The notes: a model not told the origin generated them from the letters alone. A DNA stretch of 64,000 nucleotides from Diplonema papillatum (GCA_030068145.1 JAPJBO010000255.1:186001-250000), one strand, 5' to 3'; positions 21,297 to 33,446 are shown, counted from the first letter of the stretch. A program made the numbers and translations.

Positions 21297-24200
21297 TTGT
21301 CCCACTTCGAAAACAAGCTTTTAGAGGTTGTCCCACTTCGAAAACAAGCTTTTAGAGGTTGTCCCACCTCGAAAGCAAGCTTTTAGAGGTTGTCCCACTT
21401 CGAAAACAAGCTTTTAGAGGTTGTCCCACTTCGAAAACAAGCTTTTAGAGGTTGTCCCACTTCGAAAACAAGCTTTTAGAGGTTGTCCCACTTCGAAAAC
21501 AAGCTTTTAGAGGTTGTCCCACTTCGAAAACAAGCTTTTAGAGGTTGTCCCACCTCGAAAACAAGCTTTTAGAGGTTGTCCCACTTCGAAAACAAACTTT
21601 TAGAGGTTGTCCCACCTCGAAAACAAGCTTTTAGAGGTTGTCCCACTTCGAAAACAAACTTTTAGAGGTTGTCCCACTTCGAAAACAAACTTTTAGAGGT
21701 TGTCCCACTTCGAAAACAGGCTTTTAGAGGTTGTCCCACTCGAAAACAAGCTTTTAGAGGTTGTCCCACTTCGAAAACAAGCTTTTAGAGGTTGTCCCAC
21801 CTCGAAAACAAGCTTTTAGAGGTTGTCCCACTTCGAAAACAAGCTTTTAGAGGTTGTCCCACCTCGAAAACAAGCTTTTAGAGGTTGTCCCACCTCGAAA
21901 ACAAGCTTTTAGAGGTTGTCCCACTTCGAAAACAAGCTTTTAGAGGTTGTCCCACTTCGAAAACAAGCTTTTAGAGGTTGTCCCACTTCGAAAACAAGCT
22001 TTTAGAGGTTGTCCCACTTCGAAAACAAGCTTTTAGAGGTTGTCCCACCTCGAAAACAAGCTTTTAGAGGTTGTCCCACTTCGAAAACAAGCTTTTAGAG
22101 GTTGTCCCACTTCGAAAACAACTTTTAGAGGTTGTCCCACCTCGAAAACAAGCTTTTAGAGGTTGTCCCACTTCGAAAACAAGCTTTTAGAGGTTGTCCC
22201 ACCTCGAAAACAAGCTTTTAGAGGTTGTCCCACCTCGAAAACAAGCTTTTAGAGGTTGTCCCACCTCGAAAAAGCTTTTAGAGCTTTTAGAGGTTGTCCC
22301 ACTTCGAAAACAAACTTTTAGAGGTTGTCCCACTTCGAAAACAAACTTTTAGAGGTTGTCCCACCTCGAAAACAAGCTTTTAGAGGTTGTCCCACTTCGA
22401 AAACAAGCTTTTAGAGGTTGTCCCACTTCGAAAACAAACTTTTAGAGGTTGTCCCACTTCGAAAACAAGCTTTTAGAGGTTGTCCCACCTCGAAAACAAG
22501 CTTTTAGAGGTTGTCCCACTTCGAAAACAAGCTTTTAGAGGTTGTCCCACTTCGAAAACAAGCTTTTAGAGGTTGTCCCACCTCGAAAACAAGCTTTTAG
22601 AGGTTGTCCCACTTCGAAAACAAACTTTTAGAGGTTGTCCCACCTCGAAAACAAGCTTTTAGAGGTTGTCCCACTTCGAAAACAAGCTTTTAGAGGTTGT
22701 CCCACTTCGAAAACAAACTTTTAGAGGTTGTCCCACTTCGAAAACAAACTTTTAGAGGTTGTCCCACTTCGAAAACAAGCTTTTAGAGGTTGTCCCACCT
22801 CGAAAACAAACTTTTAGAGGTTGTCCCACCTCGAAAACAAGCTTTTAGAGGTTGTCCCACTTCGAAAACAAGCTTTTAGAGGTTGTCCCACTTCGAAAAC
22901 AAACTTTTAGAGGTTGTCCCACTTCGAAAACAAGCTTTTAGAGGTTGTCCCACCTCGAAAACAAGCTTTTAGAGGTTGTCCCACTTCGAAAACAAGCTTT
23001 TAGAGGTTGTCCCACTTCGAAAACAAGCTTTTAGAGGTTGTCCCACTTCGAAAACAAGCTTTTAGAGGTTGTCCCACCTCGAAAACAAGCTTTTAGAGGT
23101 TGTCCCACTTCGAAAACAAGCTTTTAGAGGTTGTCCCACTTCGAAAACAAACTTTTAGAGGTTGTCCCACCTCGAAAACAAGCTTTTAGAGGTTGTCCCA
23201 CTTCGAAAACAAGCTTTTAGAGGTTGTCCCACTTCGAAAACAAGCTTTTAGAGGTTGTCCCACTTCGAAAACAAACTTTTAGAGGTTGTCCCACTTCGAA
23301 AACAAACTTTTAGAGGTTGTCCCACTTCGAAAACAAGCTTTTAGAGGTTGTCCCACCTCGAAAACAAGCTTTTAGAGGTTGTCCCACTTCGAAAACAAGC
23401 TTTTAGAGGTTGTCCCACTTCGAAAACAAGCTTTTAGAGGTTGTCCCACTTCGAAAACAAACTTTTAGAGGTTGTCCCACCTCGAAAACAAGCTTTTAGA
23501 GGTTGTCCCACTTCGAAAACAAACTTTTAGAGGTTGTCCCACCTCGAAAACAAACTTTTAGAGGTTGTCCCACTTCGAAAACAAGCTTTTAGAGGTTGTC
23601 CCACTTCGAAAACAAGCTTTTAGAGGTTGTCCCACCTCGAAAACAAGCTTTTAGAGGTTGTCCCACCTCGAAAACAAGCTTTTAGAGGTTGTCCCACCTC
23701 GAAAACAAGCTTTTAGAGGTTGTCCCACCTCGAAAACAAGCTTTTAGAGGTTGTCCCACTTCGAAAACAAGCTTTTAGAGGTTGTCCCACTTCGAAAACA
23801 AGCTTTTAGAGGTTGTCCCACTTCGAAAACAAGCTTTTAGAGGTTGTCCCACTTCGAAAACAAACTTTTAGAGGTTGTCCCACTTCGAAAACAAGCTTTT
23901 AGAGGTTGTCCCACCTCGAAAACAAGCTTTTAGAGGTTGTCCCACTTCGAAAACAAACTTTTAGAGGTTGTCCCACCTCGAAAACAAGCTTTTAGAGGTT
24001 GTCCCACTTCGAAAACAAGCTTTTAGAGGTTGTCCCACCTCGAAAACAAGCTTTTAGAGGTTGTCCCACTTCGAAAACAAACTTTTAGAGGTTGTCCCAC
24101 CTCGAAAACAAGCTTTTAGAGGTTGTCCCACCTCGAAAACAAGCTTTTAGAGGTTGTCCCACTTCGAAAACAAGCTTTTAGAGGTTGTCCCACTTCGAAA

Positions 24201-24957
24201 ACAAGCTTTTAGAGGTTGTCCCACTTCGAAAACAAGCTTTTAGAGGTTGTCCCACTTCGAAAACAAACTTTTAGAGGTTGTCCCACCTCGAAAACAAGCT
24301 TTTAGAGGTTGTCCCACTTCGAAAACAAACTTTTAGAGGTTGTCCCACCTCGAAAACAAGCTTTTAGAGGTTGTCCCACTTCGAAAACAAACTTTTAGAG
24401 GTTGTCCCACCTCGAAAACAAGCTTTTAGAGGTTGTCCCACTTCGAAAACAAACTTTTAGAGGTTGTCCCACTTCGAAAACAAACTTTTAGAGGTTGTCC
24501 CACTTCGAAAACAAGCTTTTAGAGGTTGTCCCACCTCGAAAACAAGCTTTTAGAGGTTGTCCCACTTCGAAAACAAACTTTTAGAGGTTGTCCCACCACG
24601 AAAACAAGCTTTTAGAGGTTGTCCCACTTCGAAAACAGGCTTTTAGAGGTTGTCCCACTTCGAAAACAAGCTTTTAGAGGTTGTCCCACCTCGAAAAAAA
24701 GCTTTTAGAGGTTGTCCCACCTCGAAAGCAAGCTTTTAGAGGTTGTCCCACTTCGAAAACAAGCTTTTAGAGGTTGTCCCACTTCGAAAACAAACTTTTA
24801 GAGGTTGTCCCACCTCGAAAACAAGCTTTTAGAGGTTGTCCCACTTCAAAAACAAACTTTTAGAGGTTGTCCCACTTCGAAAACAGGCTTTTAGAGGTTG
24901 TCCCACCTCGAAAACAAACTTTCAGAGGTTGTCCCACTTCGAAAACAAACTTCGATG
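21297..24957 (+). repeat. 31-bp satellite array 2, about 118 copies
   Basis: Near-perfect head-to-tail units. Most variation sits at two sites: cac(t/c)tcg and aa(gc/ac)tttt. Rare variants are acagg, a shortened unit near 21740 and a rearranged one near 22270. No spacers. The array ends at aacttcgatgaacc. Confidence 0.98.
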
Positions 24958-25096
24958 AACCAAACAACGACCGACAGAAAGTTTCCATGTCGCGGACTAG
25001 ATATGTCCTTTCGGTCGAAGGTTCGTAGGTAAACGCTCGAATCCAAGTTTCGCGGAGCACAGAAGAACCTGTTGCCTCACCTGTCGGCATTCGGCA

Positions 25097-25561
25097 GTGG
25101 TGAAGACATGTCGAAAGTTGACTGATGAGCTCCCAGAGTTCGTCCCTGGGACTGATTTGGCCGGTTGGCTGCAAAGACCTGTCGAAGACCGGCTCCGTGT
25201 TTGGAGAGAGAATATGGCGGTCAACGGGAGATACGTTGACGAGTTGCTGTTGGCGATTGTTGTCTGGAACTACGACCTCAGACTGCACGTCTTAACAGTT
25301 CCGTCGGAGTATCCGAGGCACAAAGGCACGCTTGTGACATACGAAGTCTCCGAGCCATGTGCGACATACGTCATTGGCGCTTGCCACAATCACTTTTACG
25401 TCATAGAAACAGATGACGTTGCGCATACTCTGAATGGTTTGCGCGAGAAAGGGCTCATTTCCCTTGAGCGCGTGTTGAAAGGGGGCTCGCTCTTCCAATA
25501 CAGCAACGAAGACATGTTTGGTCTTCAAACGAACCAAGAAAACGTGGCTGGCAATAGTTGA
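25097..25561 (+). pseudogene. OTU-like protease fragment (tentative) in a satellite gap
   Basis: An open frame (no stop from 25001) of about 154-186 codons without an ATG near its start. The segment VNGRYVDELLLAIVVWNYDL, then RLHVLT and finally CHNHFYVIE, follows the second half of an OTU cysteine protease fold, where a GxWxDE-like block precedes a beta strand and a late catalytic His sits in an HYxxI-like motif. The N-terminal half with the D-G-N-C motif is absent. OTU domains are known as cargo in several transposon groups, which would fit its place inside a repeat block. The similarity is weak and could be coincidental. Confidence 0.35.
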
Positions 25562-26225
25562 TTTGATTTGATTTCATCCTGGACTTTGGGGGTTCCTACT
25601 TTGTTTCTCCTCGCCTCCTGACGATTCGCGGCTATTCCAGGCGTTGCCTCATCGTACCAGTACGTGAAGCTATGTTTCCCCCCTTTTATCAGCAGCATAG
25701 CAACACTCTGCGTGTGCAGGTGTGCTATGCATCCAATTACGGCACACCTCCAAGTTGAGCTTCGCAGAAAATTGCGGCCCGGGAATGTCGGCATGTCCAG
25801 CCCTACGAATTGCCAATTCCACGTGCAAGTTCGAAGTTTTGTCCGAGCTCAATAACTACTGAAGTATGCAGGTCGTCCCATGGGAAACGGCTCTAGGAAA
25901 CAAGTGTTAGCACGTTGCACCAACTACCAAACTAAGGTTCGTAGAAAATGGTTGGTGGGTTGCCACATCTTTTTTAAGGTTGTCCCGTCAAGGAAACAAA
26001 GATTTGCAGGTTGTCCCATCTCGAAAAACAATGGTTGAAGGTTGCCCCACCTCGAACGATTAGGTTTGCAGCGTGCCCCACCTCGGATAGTGAGTGTCCC
26101 ACCGCAGCAAATTCTTCGCCGGCCACCTACTCCCGCATGGGGAGAAAAAGGGGTCTCCACGCCAGTCAGCAGAGGAATCCTGGTGTGTATTTGTTATGCC
26201 CTACGTATAAAGCTTGTATTCGCGG
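25562..26225. other. Satellite gap with decayed + oriented units
   Basis: No gene. From about 25965 to 26105 there are diverged satellite units still in the + orientation (aggttgtcccatctcgaaaa, then gttgccccacctcga). The orientation switch therefore lies between 26105 and 26226. Confidence 0.6.
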
Positions 26226-27290
26226 TGGGACAACCTCTAAAAGTTTGTTTTCGAGGTGGGACAACCTCTAAAAGTTTGTTTTCGAGGTGGGACAACCTCT
26301 AAAAGCTTGCTTTCGAGGTGGGACAACCTCTAAAAGCTTGTTTTCGAGGTGGGACAACCTCTAAAAGTTTGTTTTCGAGGTGGGACAACCTCTAAAGTTT
26401 GTTTTCGAAGTGGGACAACCTCTAAAAGCTTGTTTTCGAGGTGGGACAACCTCTAAAAGTTTGTTTTCGAAGTGGGACAACCTCTAAAAGCTTGTTTTCG
26501 AAGTGGGACAACCTCTAAAAGCTTGTTTTCGTGGTGGGACAACCTCTAAAAGCTTGTTTTCGAGGTGGGACAACCTCTAAAAGTTTGTTTTCGAAGTGGG
26601 ACAACCTCTAAAAGCTTGTTTTCGAGGTGGGACAACCTCTAAAAGCTTGTTTTCGAGGTGGGACAACCTCTAAAAGCTTGTTTTCGAGGTGGGACAACCT
26701 CTAAAAGCTTGTTTTCGAAGTGGGACAACCTCTAAAAGCTTGTTTTCGAGGTGGGACAACCTCTAAAAGCTTGTTTTCGAGGTGGGACAACCTCTAAAAG
26801 CTTGTTTTCGAAGTGGGACAACCTCTAAAAGCTTGTTTTCGAGGTGGGACAACCTCTAAAAGCTTGTTTTCGAGGTGGGACAACCTCTAAAAGTTTGTTT
26901 TCGAAGTGGGACAACCTCTAAAAGCTTGTTTTCGAAGTGGGACAACCTCTAAAAGCTTGTTTTCGTGGTGGGACAACCTCTAAAAGCTTGTTTTCGAGGT
27001 GGGACAACCTCTAAAAGCTTGTTTTCGAAGTGGGACAACCTCTAAAAGTTTGTTTTCGAGGTGGGACAACCTCTAAAAGCTTGCTTTCGAGGTGGGACAA
27101 CCTCTTAAAGCTTGTTTTCGAGGTGGGACAACCTCTTAAAGCTTGCTTTCGAGGTGGGACAACCTCTAAAAGTTTGTTTTCGAGGTGGGACAACCTCTAA
27201 AAGTTTGTTTTCGAGGTGGGAGAACCTCTAAAGGTTTGTTTTCGAAGTGGGACAACCTCTAAAACCTTGTTTTCGAGATGGGACAACCTC
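26226..27290 (-). repeat. 31-bp satellite array 3, inverted, about 34 copies
   Basis: The same unit as arrays 1 and 2 but reverse-complemented (gtgggacaacctctaaaagc). Diverged units back in the + orientation reappear at 27345-27430. Confidence 0.97.
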
Positions 27291-27535
27291 TAAATCCTAC
27301 CTATCCAATGTTGGGACGTTGTTACCGCACGTCCAAGGCCAAGGTTCGGAGGTTGTCCCCACTGAAAAACAGACGTATGCAGGTTGTCCGGCTTCAAAAG
27401 TGTTCGCTTGGAGGCCCCCCCGCCTCAAACAGGCTACGTGGTTGTGACGAAGACGCACTATAGAGAGCGACACGCCAGGCCCGACCCACAGTACAGTGAA
27501 TGTTTACCGACCCCCCCCCCCCCTTTTCTGAAAAA

Positions 27536-27576
27536 TCGGTAAACAGTGTTTACCAAAATGTTTTTTACACCTTCCC
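27536..27576 (-). repeat. Right 41-bp boundary inverted repeat
   Basis: Reverse complement of 18260-18300 with one difference. It is preceded by tgtttaccga plus 13 C at 27501-27523, which with tcggtaaaca forms a local 10-bp inverted repeat. Confidence 0.9.
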
Positions 27577-28013
27577 AAACAGGCCGGTTAAAAAAGGTTT
27601 TTTAACCACGGGAGTTTCTGGTTTTTTGTGCCTGCAAGGCTAGTGTCACGGAGGGTACAGGACCCGCAAGACCCACAGGTGGAGTCTACAACAAAGTGGC
27701 GAAGCAGCAACACTCCCACGAAGGTCGCATACCAGGATTACAGGTCAAAAAAAAAACCTCGCTCAACGTGGAAAAAAATCTTTCCGGCCATGCTACAGAC
27801 TTTTTAACCATGATTTTCCCGAATTTCGGGGATCAGAATAATCCCTGATTTTGTTCCAAAAAAAAAAAAAAAAGACACCAATCTGCACGCCCATTCGGGA
27901 TCGTCGGAAACGCAAAAAAGAAAATGATGGTGCGTTGCCGGCGTTATTCTCTAGCCCTTCCCATCGGAATAAGAAGCCTCCGGACCGCCGCAAACGCGGA
28001 ATCTGCCAGGAAT

Positions 28014-28146
28014 AGTACCCGGCTTCTGGGGCTGGACCTCCAGGGCAATTCCCGCACACAGAGAGCACGTTTGTTCAGCACGCGGCAGGAGCAGATGCTC
28101 ACCGCGTACGTGACGCAATGGCTGGTGACGACGTCATAAAGTAACC
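28014..28146 (+). pseudogene. 3' tail of a LINE related to the one at 61-63 kb
   Basis: A short open tail ends RDAMAGDDVIK and TAA, matching DDAMTGDDVIK and TAA at the end of the element at 63090; ggtgacgacgtcataaagta is identical in both. Similarity stops two bases after the stop codon in both places, so the element's 3' terminus appears to be its stop codon. Upstream homology is lost within about 100 bases. Confidence 0.6.
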
Positions 28147-28724
28147 CGATTCCACGGGAAGTGCTCCGAAGAACTCAATGCGGAAGAGGGCCTCCCGTAT
28201 GCAACGAGGCCGAAACCACGAACGAACGACAACAACAGTACTCACCGACTCCTATCACCAGGGAGCTCTAAAAACCCGCAGTTTCGAGCGGACTATCTCT
28301 CTGAAATGCAGACAAAGCAAGCGAAGGCAGCAAAAAAAGGCGACCAGATTGATGGAGGACAGTTTCCGCAAACCTCAGGCGAATGAGAGCGCACGTCGGT
28401 GTTTTGTGCTTTCACCCTGACAAATCACCGCACTTCCGAACCCAGAGAAAATGGTCAACCAGCACTTCGAAACACGTTCTAGAACCGTAAAATCCAGAAG
28501 AACTATCGCTGGAAGCACAAAAGAGGAAAGTCCGCAGAGAAAAAGAACACTTTCGGAGCAAACGGATCACATGAACGTTTATCCGTGCGGGCTCCGTACG
28601 TCGGAAATGTTCCCATTCCACCAGTCAGTTCATTTTTTCGACTTGTAGCACAGATCATCCGTCCGTACAGGGAGAGATACAGTTGTTCAGTTGCAAAACC
28701 TTCATTCAGTAGACCCTCCAACTT

Positions 28725-28749
28725 CCCCCCCCCCCCCCCCCCCCCCCCC
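28725..28749 (+). repeat. Poly(C) tract
   Basis: A run of 25 C. Surrounding sequence 28147-30065 shows no gene; a truncated family H repeat lies at 29161-29185. Confidence 0.95.
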
Positions 28750-30065
28750 GATAATCTCCTTTTCTTTCACTTTGTTCTCTCAGCTTTGGCAGCAAAAAAC
28801 AAAAAGAGCAAAACACTTCTTTTCGCGACAAGTTTTGTCAACTTCTTGTTTTGTTCTCTTCGATGGCATTTCCGCGGTTGCTTTGTATTTGTTTTTCCTT
28901 TCTTTCTGTTTAATGTAAAGCTTGTTTTCGTGCATTTTCCGTTTTCTTTCCCGGTCAGAGTAGGCCACCCCAGGGGTGGTTTGCGTAGCGTCACGCAGTG
29001 TTGTTGCATATCAACTTCAAGCCGAGCGCGCTCTAAAAGCAAGTCGAATAGTCGGCAACTTAGGCTACAAAGACCCGTACACAAGCACACGTACTGCCAA
29101 TACTGCAAATACGATACGCACGCTAGTACGCGATACCTTCAAGGAACCTTTACGGCAATGGCCACCCGGAGACTCTAAAACCCCGGAGGCCAGAAGCGAC
29201 TCACTACTACTACACTCTGAAAAAGTGCCGTTGGTGTGCAGGAAACACCCCCCAGCGGTTTGTACCCAGTACACGCGAAGAAAAAGTAGCTGTCGCTGTT
29301 ATTCACCTTTCATCACCGTTGCTTCGTTTATGAGTGCAAGCCCCAACTCCGGAAATTGTTCTCGCCGATTGGAGCAGGTCAATCGATCGGGCGGCACAGT
29401 CCGGCGAGCCCGCAGGAGCTTCCGCCCTGGCAGCCTTTTTTGGTGGGAACTCTCTCCTCCTCGCCTCCCTCGCCTCCTCGCCCCCGTTCGTTTTTGCTTT
29501 GCGTTCCTCGCTGCTGCGTGATGCAAAACTGACCATAGTATAGTAGCATGGCATACACAGCAAACGTAGAAAAACCTTGAAACGACCTGTCGTATGTATG
29601 TGCGAACCACGTCGGAATCGTATTAGTCATGATAGTCATAGTATATGATCGAAGATCGTAGAGAATTGAGACCAACTAGAACTGTACTAACCCTCACTGA
29701 GGGAATTTGTGTACAAGAGGTGTGGAAATGCACGTACGAACAACACAGGTAGTTGGCAGGTTGCTTCTCCAACCTTGGCGAGACCTTTTCTTCCCATCTC
29801 GCGAGCTACAAAGTATTCGATTGCTTCCCTTCCTTTATACATGCTACGTGAGCAACGATCCCGCAGCGAATTCCCGAGAAAACACCGTAGACGTCCCTAG
29901 TCCGGGTAGAGTGGCGAGAAAACTGAGTAATCCGGTGTAGTAAATGGATGCACAGATGGTTTGCTCGTGGAATCGGTGGCAATGCCCACGTGCTGAAGCG
30001 AAGACGTGTGAGCGAGCGTGGAAGAAAGAGACCTGCAAACAGAGTGTGGACAGCCGCTTGACAAA

Positions 30066-30566
30066 CCTAAAGTCAAGCTTAGGTCAGGCTAAAGTCAGGC
30101 TAAAGTCAGGCTAAAGTCAGGCTAAAGTCAAGCTAAAGTCAAGCTAAAGTCAAGCTAAAGCCAAGCTAAAGTCAAGCTAAAGTCAAGCTAAAGTCAAGCT
30201 AAAGTCAAGCTAAAGTCAAGCTAAAGTCAAGCTAAAGTCAAGCTAAAGTCAAGCTAAAGTCAAGCTAAAGTCAAGCTAAAGTCAAGCTAAAGTCAAGCTA
30301 AAGTCAAGCTAAAGTCAAGCTAAAGTCAAGCTAAAGTCAAGCTAAAGTCAAGCTAAAGTCAAGCTAAAGTCAAGCTAAAGTCAAGCTAAAGTCAAGCTAA
30401 AGTCAAGCTAAAGTCAAGCTAAAGTCAAGCTAAAGTCAAGCTAAAGTCAAGCTAAAGTCAAGCTAAAGTCAAGCTAAAGTCAAGCTAAAGTCAAGCTAAA
30501 GTCAAGCTAAAGTCAGGCTAAAGTCAGGCTAAAGTCAGGCTAACGTCAGACTAAAGTCAGACGACT
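30066..30566 (+). repeat. 11-bp tandem array, about 45 copies
   Basis: The unit taaagtcaagc is highly uniform in the centre, with taaagtcaggc variants at both ends. That pattern is expected if the array homogenises from the middle. No coding sense. Confidence 0.97.
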
Positions 30567-30580
30567 TGTATCGCGCATGC

Positions 30581-30735
30581 GTACGCCAGACTCACGCTGC
30601 TGTCCTGTTTGCAGCACGCTCATGTCCCGCGCTGATGATGGCCCCCTCATGAGTCTGTGACTCGATAGACCGATCAGGGCTGAGCACATGTCCATTCCAA
30701 GCACGTTCTTGCAATCCCCCACCCCGCTGTAGTGC
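30581..30735 (+). repeat. Dispersed repeat family B copy
   Basis: Contains gccagactcacgctgctgtc, gcgctgatgatgg and ccattccaagcacgttcttg. The sequence 30736-31553 downstream is pyrimidine-rich with no recognised gene. Confidence 0.7.
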
Positions 30736-31553
30736 TGGCACCGCACATTCGTGATACCCACGATACAAGTGGATAAGAAAATCCACCCCCCCCCCGCAAG
30801 CTGAAACAAGTCAGCATCTCTCTTAAAGCCGCAGCAATATGCCGACAAAAGCAGCGAAGAAAAAAAAAAAAACCAACCCCCCCCCCCCCGAAAAAGCGAA
30901 TTCGGAAGTTGTGCCTCATTGTGGTTGCAAGTTCAGTTCGGTGCTCCCCGGCCCGCCCGCAAACCCGGGTTTGCGAGCCTCTCCCCCCACCCCCCTCGAG
31001 TTCGTTTCTCTTTCTTGTATTTTTGCATTATCTTTCGCAGCTAAAAAAAAAAGCAGAGCACTTTGGGGGTTTCCTGTTTGTTCGTTTGTTTGTTTATCGT
31101 CGTCTTTTTTCCCCTTCGCTTTCTTACCCCCTCCCACCACCCCCCTATTTATTTTTCTCTTGTCCTCTTTCCTTTTACTCGTTTGTGTTCCTTTTTGCGT
31201 CTTCTGATTATTCCATCTTTTCCCTGTTGGAAGGGTGCCATTACGTGTGCAAAAAAGCTGAATGGACGCGGAGTAGAGATAAAAATATTTGGTGCAAAGA
31301 GATAGAGAGAATGTGATATGACACTCTTAGGCTCGCACACGTGTCCCGACTCCCAGTCCGCGTTTCAAGACGGGTGGTAGTAGATCGCTGTGTCTGACAT
31401 GAGCCTCTCTCCCCCTGCCTATTTTCCATTCAAGAACGAAAGGCAAAGGAATCCTGTCCCGGGAGGGGAAGAGACGAGGGGAAGGAGGCATTTGCGGTTT
31501 GCGACAAAAGCGCGGGGTTCGCTAGCCCGCGGCTTTGTTAAAACCTCGCAGCC

Positions 31554-32120
31554 ATGCAGCAGCAGAAGAAGCAGGTGTTTGTCGGGCCGTACATCCTCGG
31601 CGAGACGGTCGGGGTCGGGAGCACGGGGAAGGTGAAGGTAGGGTACCACCAGCACAGCGGGAAGGAGGTGGCGGTGAAGATCGTGAAGAAGAGCCTGCTG
31701 GCCGACAACATCGACGCTCGGCAGCGGGTCGAGCGCGAGATCAAAGTGCTGAAGCTGCTGCTGCATCCGAACGTAGTCCGCCTGCACGATGTCATGCAGA
31801 CGCCGACCCACCTCTTCGCAGTGACCGAGTTCCTCTCCGGCGGAGAGCTGTACGAGCACATTACGCACCTCGACGCGCCCTTGGCCGTGCCGGACGTGTT
31901 CCGGTACTTCCACCAGCTCATTTCCGCCGTCTCGTATATGCACTCCCAGGGCATCTGCCACAGGGACCTCAAGCTCGAGAACATCCTCCTCGACCGGCAC
32001 GGCCACCTCAAGCTCGCAGACTTCGGCATGGCGTCCGCGATGCCCCGTGACCTGTACCTCGAAACCTCCTGCGGCAGCCCGCACTACGCGTGCCCGGAGA
32101 TCATCAACGGCGAACGCTAC
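31554..32120 (+). CDS. BRSK/SAD-type Ser/Thr protein kinase, exon 1
   Basis: Starts at ATG 31554 and encodes the kinase N-lobe and activation loop in 189 codons: glycine loop GVGSTGKV (residues 20-27), VAVKIVKK with the ATP-anchoring Lys42, HRDLKLEN (Asp137), DFGMA (Asp156) and the T-loop LETSCGSPHYACPE. The T-loop string is characteristic of the BRSK/SAD and fungal Gin4/Hsl1 branch of the AMPK-related (CAMKL) kinases, in which the Thr (171) is the site for an upstream LKB1-type kinase. It ends in phase 0 at donor GTATGT. An upstream non-coding exon is possible (aaacctcgcag just before the ATG). Confidence 0.9.
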
Positions 32121-32180
32121 GTATGTTCCCTCCGAGCACCTTCGTCCGCTTTCTCTCTTTTTTTGTATAAGCACCTGCTT

Positions 32181-32320
32181 CGTAGGAGACTTGAGGAGGC
32201 TGAAAAGACCAAAGGAGGTAAAAGTGCTGTAGCCCACACGAAACACAGGTGAATCTGGGTTCAGTGGAGGGCGTAAGCGTTCAACAAAAAAGACCCACTT
32301 TGTAGTTGTATTACGACTTG
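32181..32320 (+). mobile_element. MITE family C copy, right end lost
   Basis: Starts 61 bp inside the kinase intron after a T-run and gtataagcacctgctt. It shares the interior tgctgtagcccacacgaaa and ggcgtaagcgttcaac. The right inverted repeat is replaced by a family F segment at 32330-32382. Confidence 0.7.
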
Positions 32321-32329
32321 CGCCCGCCG

Positions 32330-32382
32330 TAGTAGTACGGGATAGTAGTGGGGCGACCGGATACTCCTCGGAGAGATGGTCC
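32330..32382 (+). repeat. Family F copy (LINE 3' UTR-like)
   Basis: Carries gtagtagtacgggatagtag and actcctcggagagatggtcc, as directly after the LINE ORF2 stop at 8272. Confidence 0.65.
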
Positions 32383-32962
32383 CTTGAGGACGCGTCGCGG
32401 GCCATCCACGGCGTTTCTTGTGGTTTGCCATTGGCAAGTTGGCTACTAATAGTCGTTCACTTGCTGTACAGGGGTCGACCACTGGGAGACCAGTGGGTGA
32501 GCATAATATTTTGGCAAAGAGCAAAAGGTATCTAGCCGCTAACGCCGTTAGTAACGGGGGGTCGTTCGGACCTTTACCCTCTTCATCGGTAAAAGAAACG
32601 GGAAGCCATCGGGGCGATTCACGCAAAATCCATCGAGGGGAGCGAGTTGTGGACTGCGGGAGGAGGGATGAATTGCTATTATTTGCTAGTTCCGAAAAAC
32701 CTTAAGTTTCCGAATCGTCCCCTTCCAACCTTGCTCTGGAGCAAGTGGACTCGAATACTCAGGGCTGTGTCGCCCAACAACATATATCCTTGTTCCATAG
32801 GTTCTCAGCTCGACCCCCCCAAGACGCACCGAAGGTGCTCAAACAAGTTTGCTTAGAGAGAGAGGGAGCATCAAAAGTAAGCCCCAGATACTACCCGACC
32901 CCCTTGGCAGTCAATGCGCCGAACAGCACACCAAATTCGACTCACGGACCCTCACTTAACAG

Positions 32963-33182
32963 CTTGGGACAGCGGCTGACACGTGGTCGTGCGGCGTACT
33001 ATTGTACGCGATGGCTACGTCTTCCCTCCCGTTCGACTGTCCAAACATCGACGTACTGTTCTCGAAGATTCGACAAGGCAAGTACTTCATGCCGCCGGAT
33101 TTGCCCGCAAACCTACGGGATCTGATAGCTCGCATGCTTAAAGTTAACGGCAAGGAGCGCATCACCATCGACGAAATCCAGC
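32963..33182 (+). CDS. BRSK/SAD-type kinase, exon 2
   Basis: Acceptor acttaacag joins in phase 0 to give ERY-LGTAADTWSCGVLLYAM, the conserved start of the kinase C-lobe. It then encodes SSLPFDCPNIDVLFSKIRQG and LIARMLKVNGKERITIDEI, i.e. subdomains IX to XI. It ends in phase 1 at donor GTATGT, just before the expected HPWF segment. I could not find the next exon in 33.2-36.8 kb; it may be short, masked by insertions, or lost. Confidence 0.85.
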
Positions 33183-33446
33183 GTATGTGCTGCCTTGTTT
33201 TTAAAGTTAAAGTTCGCTTGAAATTCCGGGGTTTTAGGGTCTCCGTGTGACCGTTGATGAATGGGTTCTCTTAGAGCAAGAAAGGGCTATATGGGTACGG
33301 GTTGTATATTTGGTGCACGCTTTCGTTATGGTTATGGCTAGCCATGTCCGGGACTGTTTGTGACCGACACCAAGTTTAGTAAGGGATTGCATTAGTACTA
33401 TCGTCCCTCGGGACTACAACTACCCTGAGCAGCGCACTGGGCACCT

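Larger units (their letters stand above)
18193..27856. mobile_element. Giant inverted-repeat block of 31-bp satellite, candidate DNA element
   Basis: The block is bounded by inverted copies of a 41-bp sequence (18260-18300 and 27536-27576, one mismatch seen). Outside these, further inverted words match (tcagggattat and catggttaaaaa at 18193-18223 versus 27802-27856). Inside, 31-bp satellite runs in one orientation from 18511 to about 26105 and in the opposite orientation from 26226 to 27290. A duplicated 588-bp module, a reverse transcriptase fragment and an OTU-like fragment interrupt the arrays. It may be a non-autonomous element with hugely expanded subterminal repeats, or a satellite locus with an inversion. 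Confidence 0.6.

Noticed and set aside
18511-27290. CRISPR-like array of 31-bp repeats
   Set aside because: Units are head to tail without spacers, variation is inside the unit, and the setting is eukaryotic. It is a satellite.
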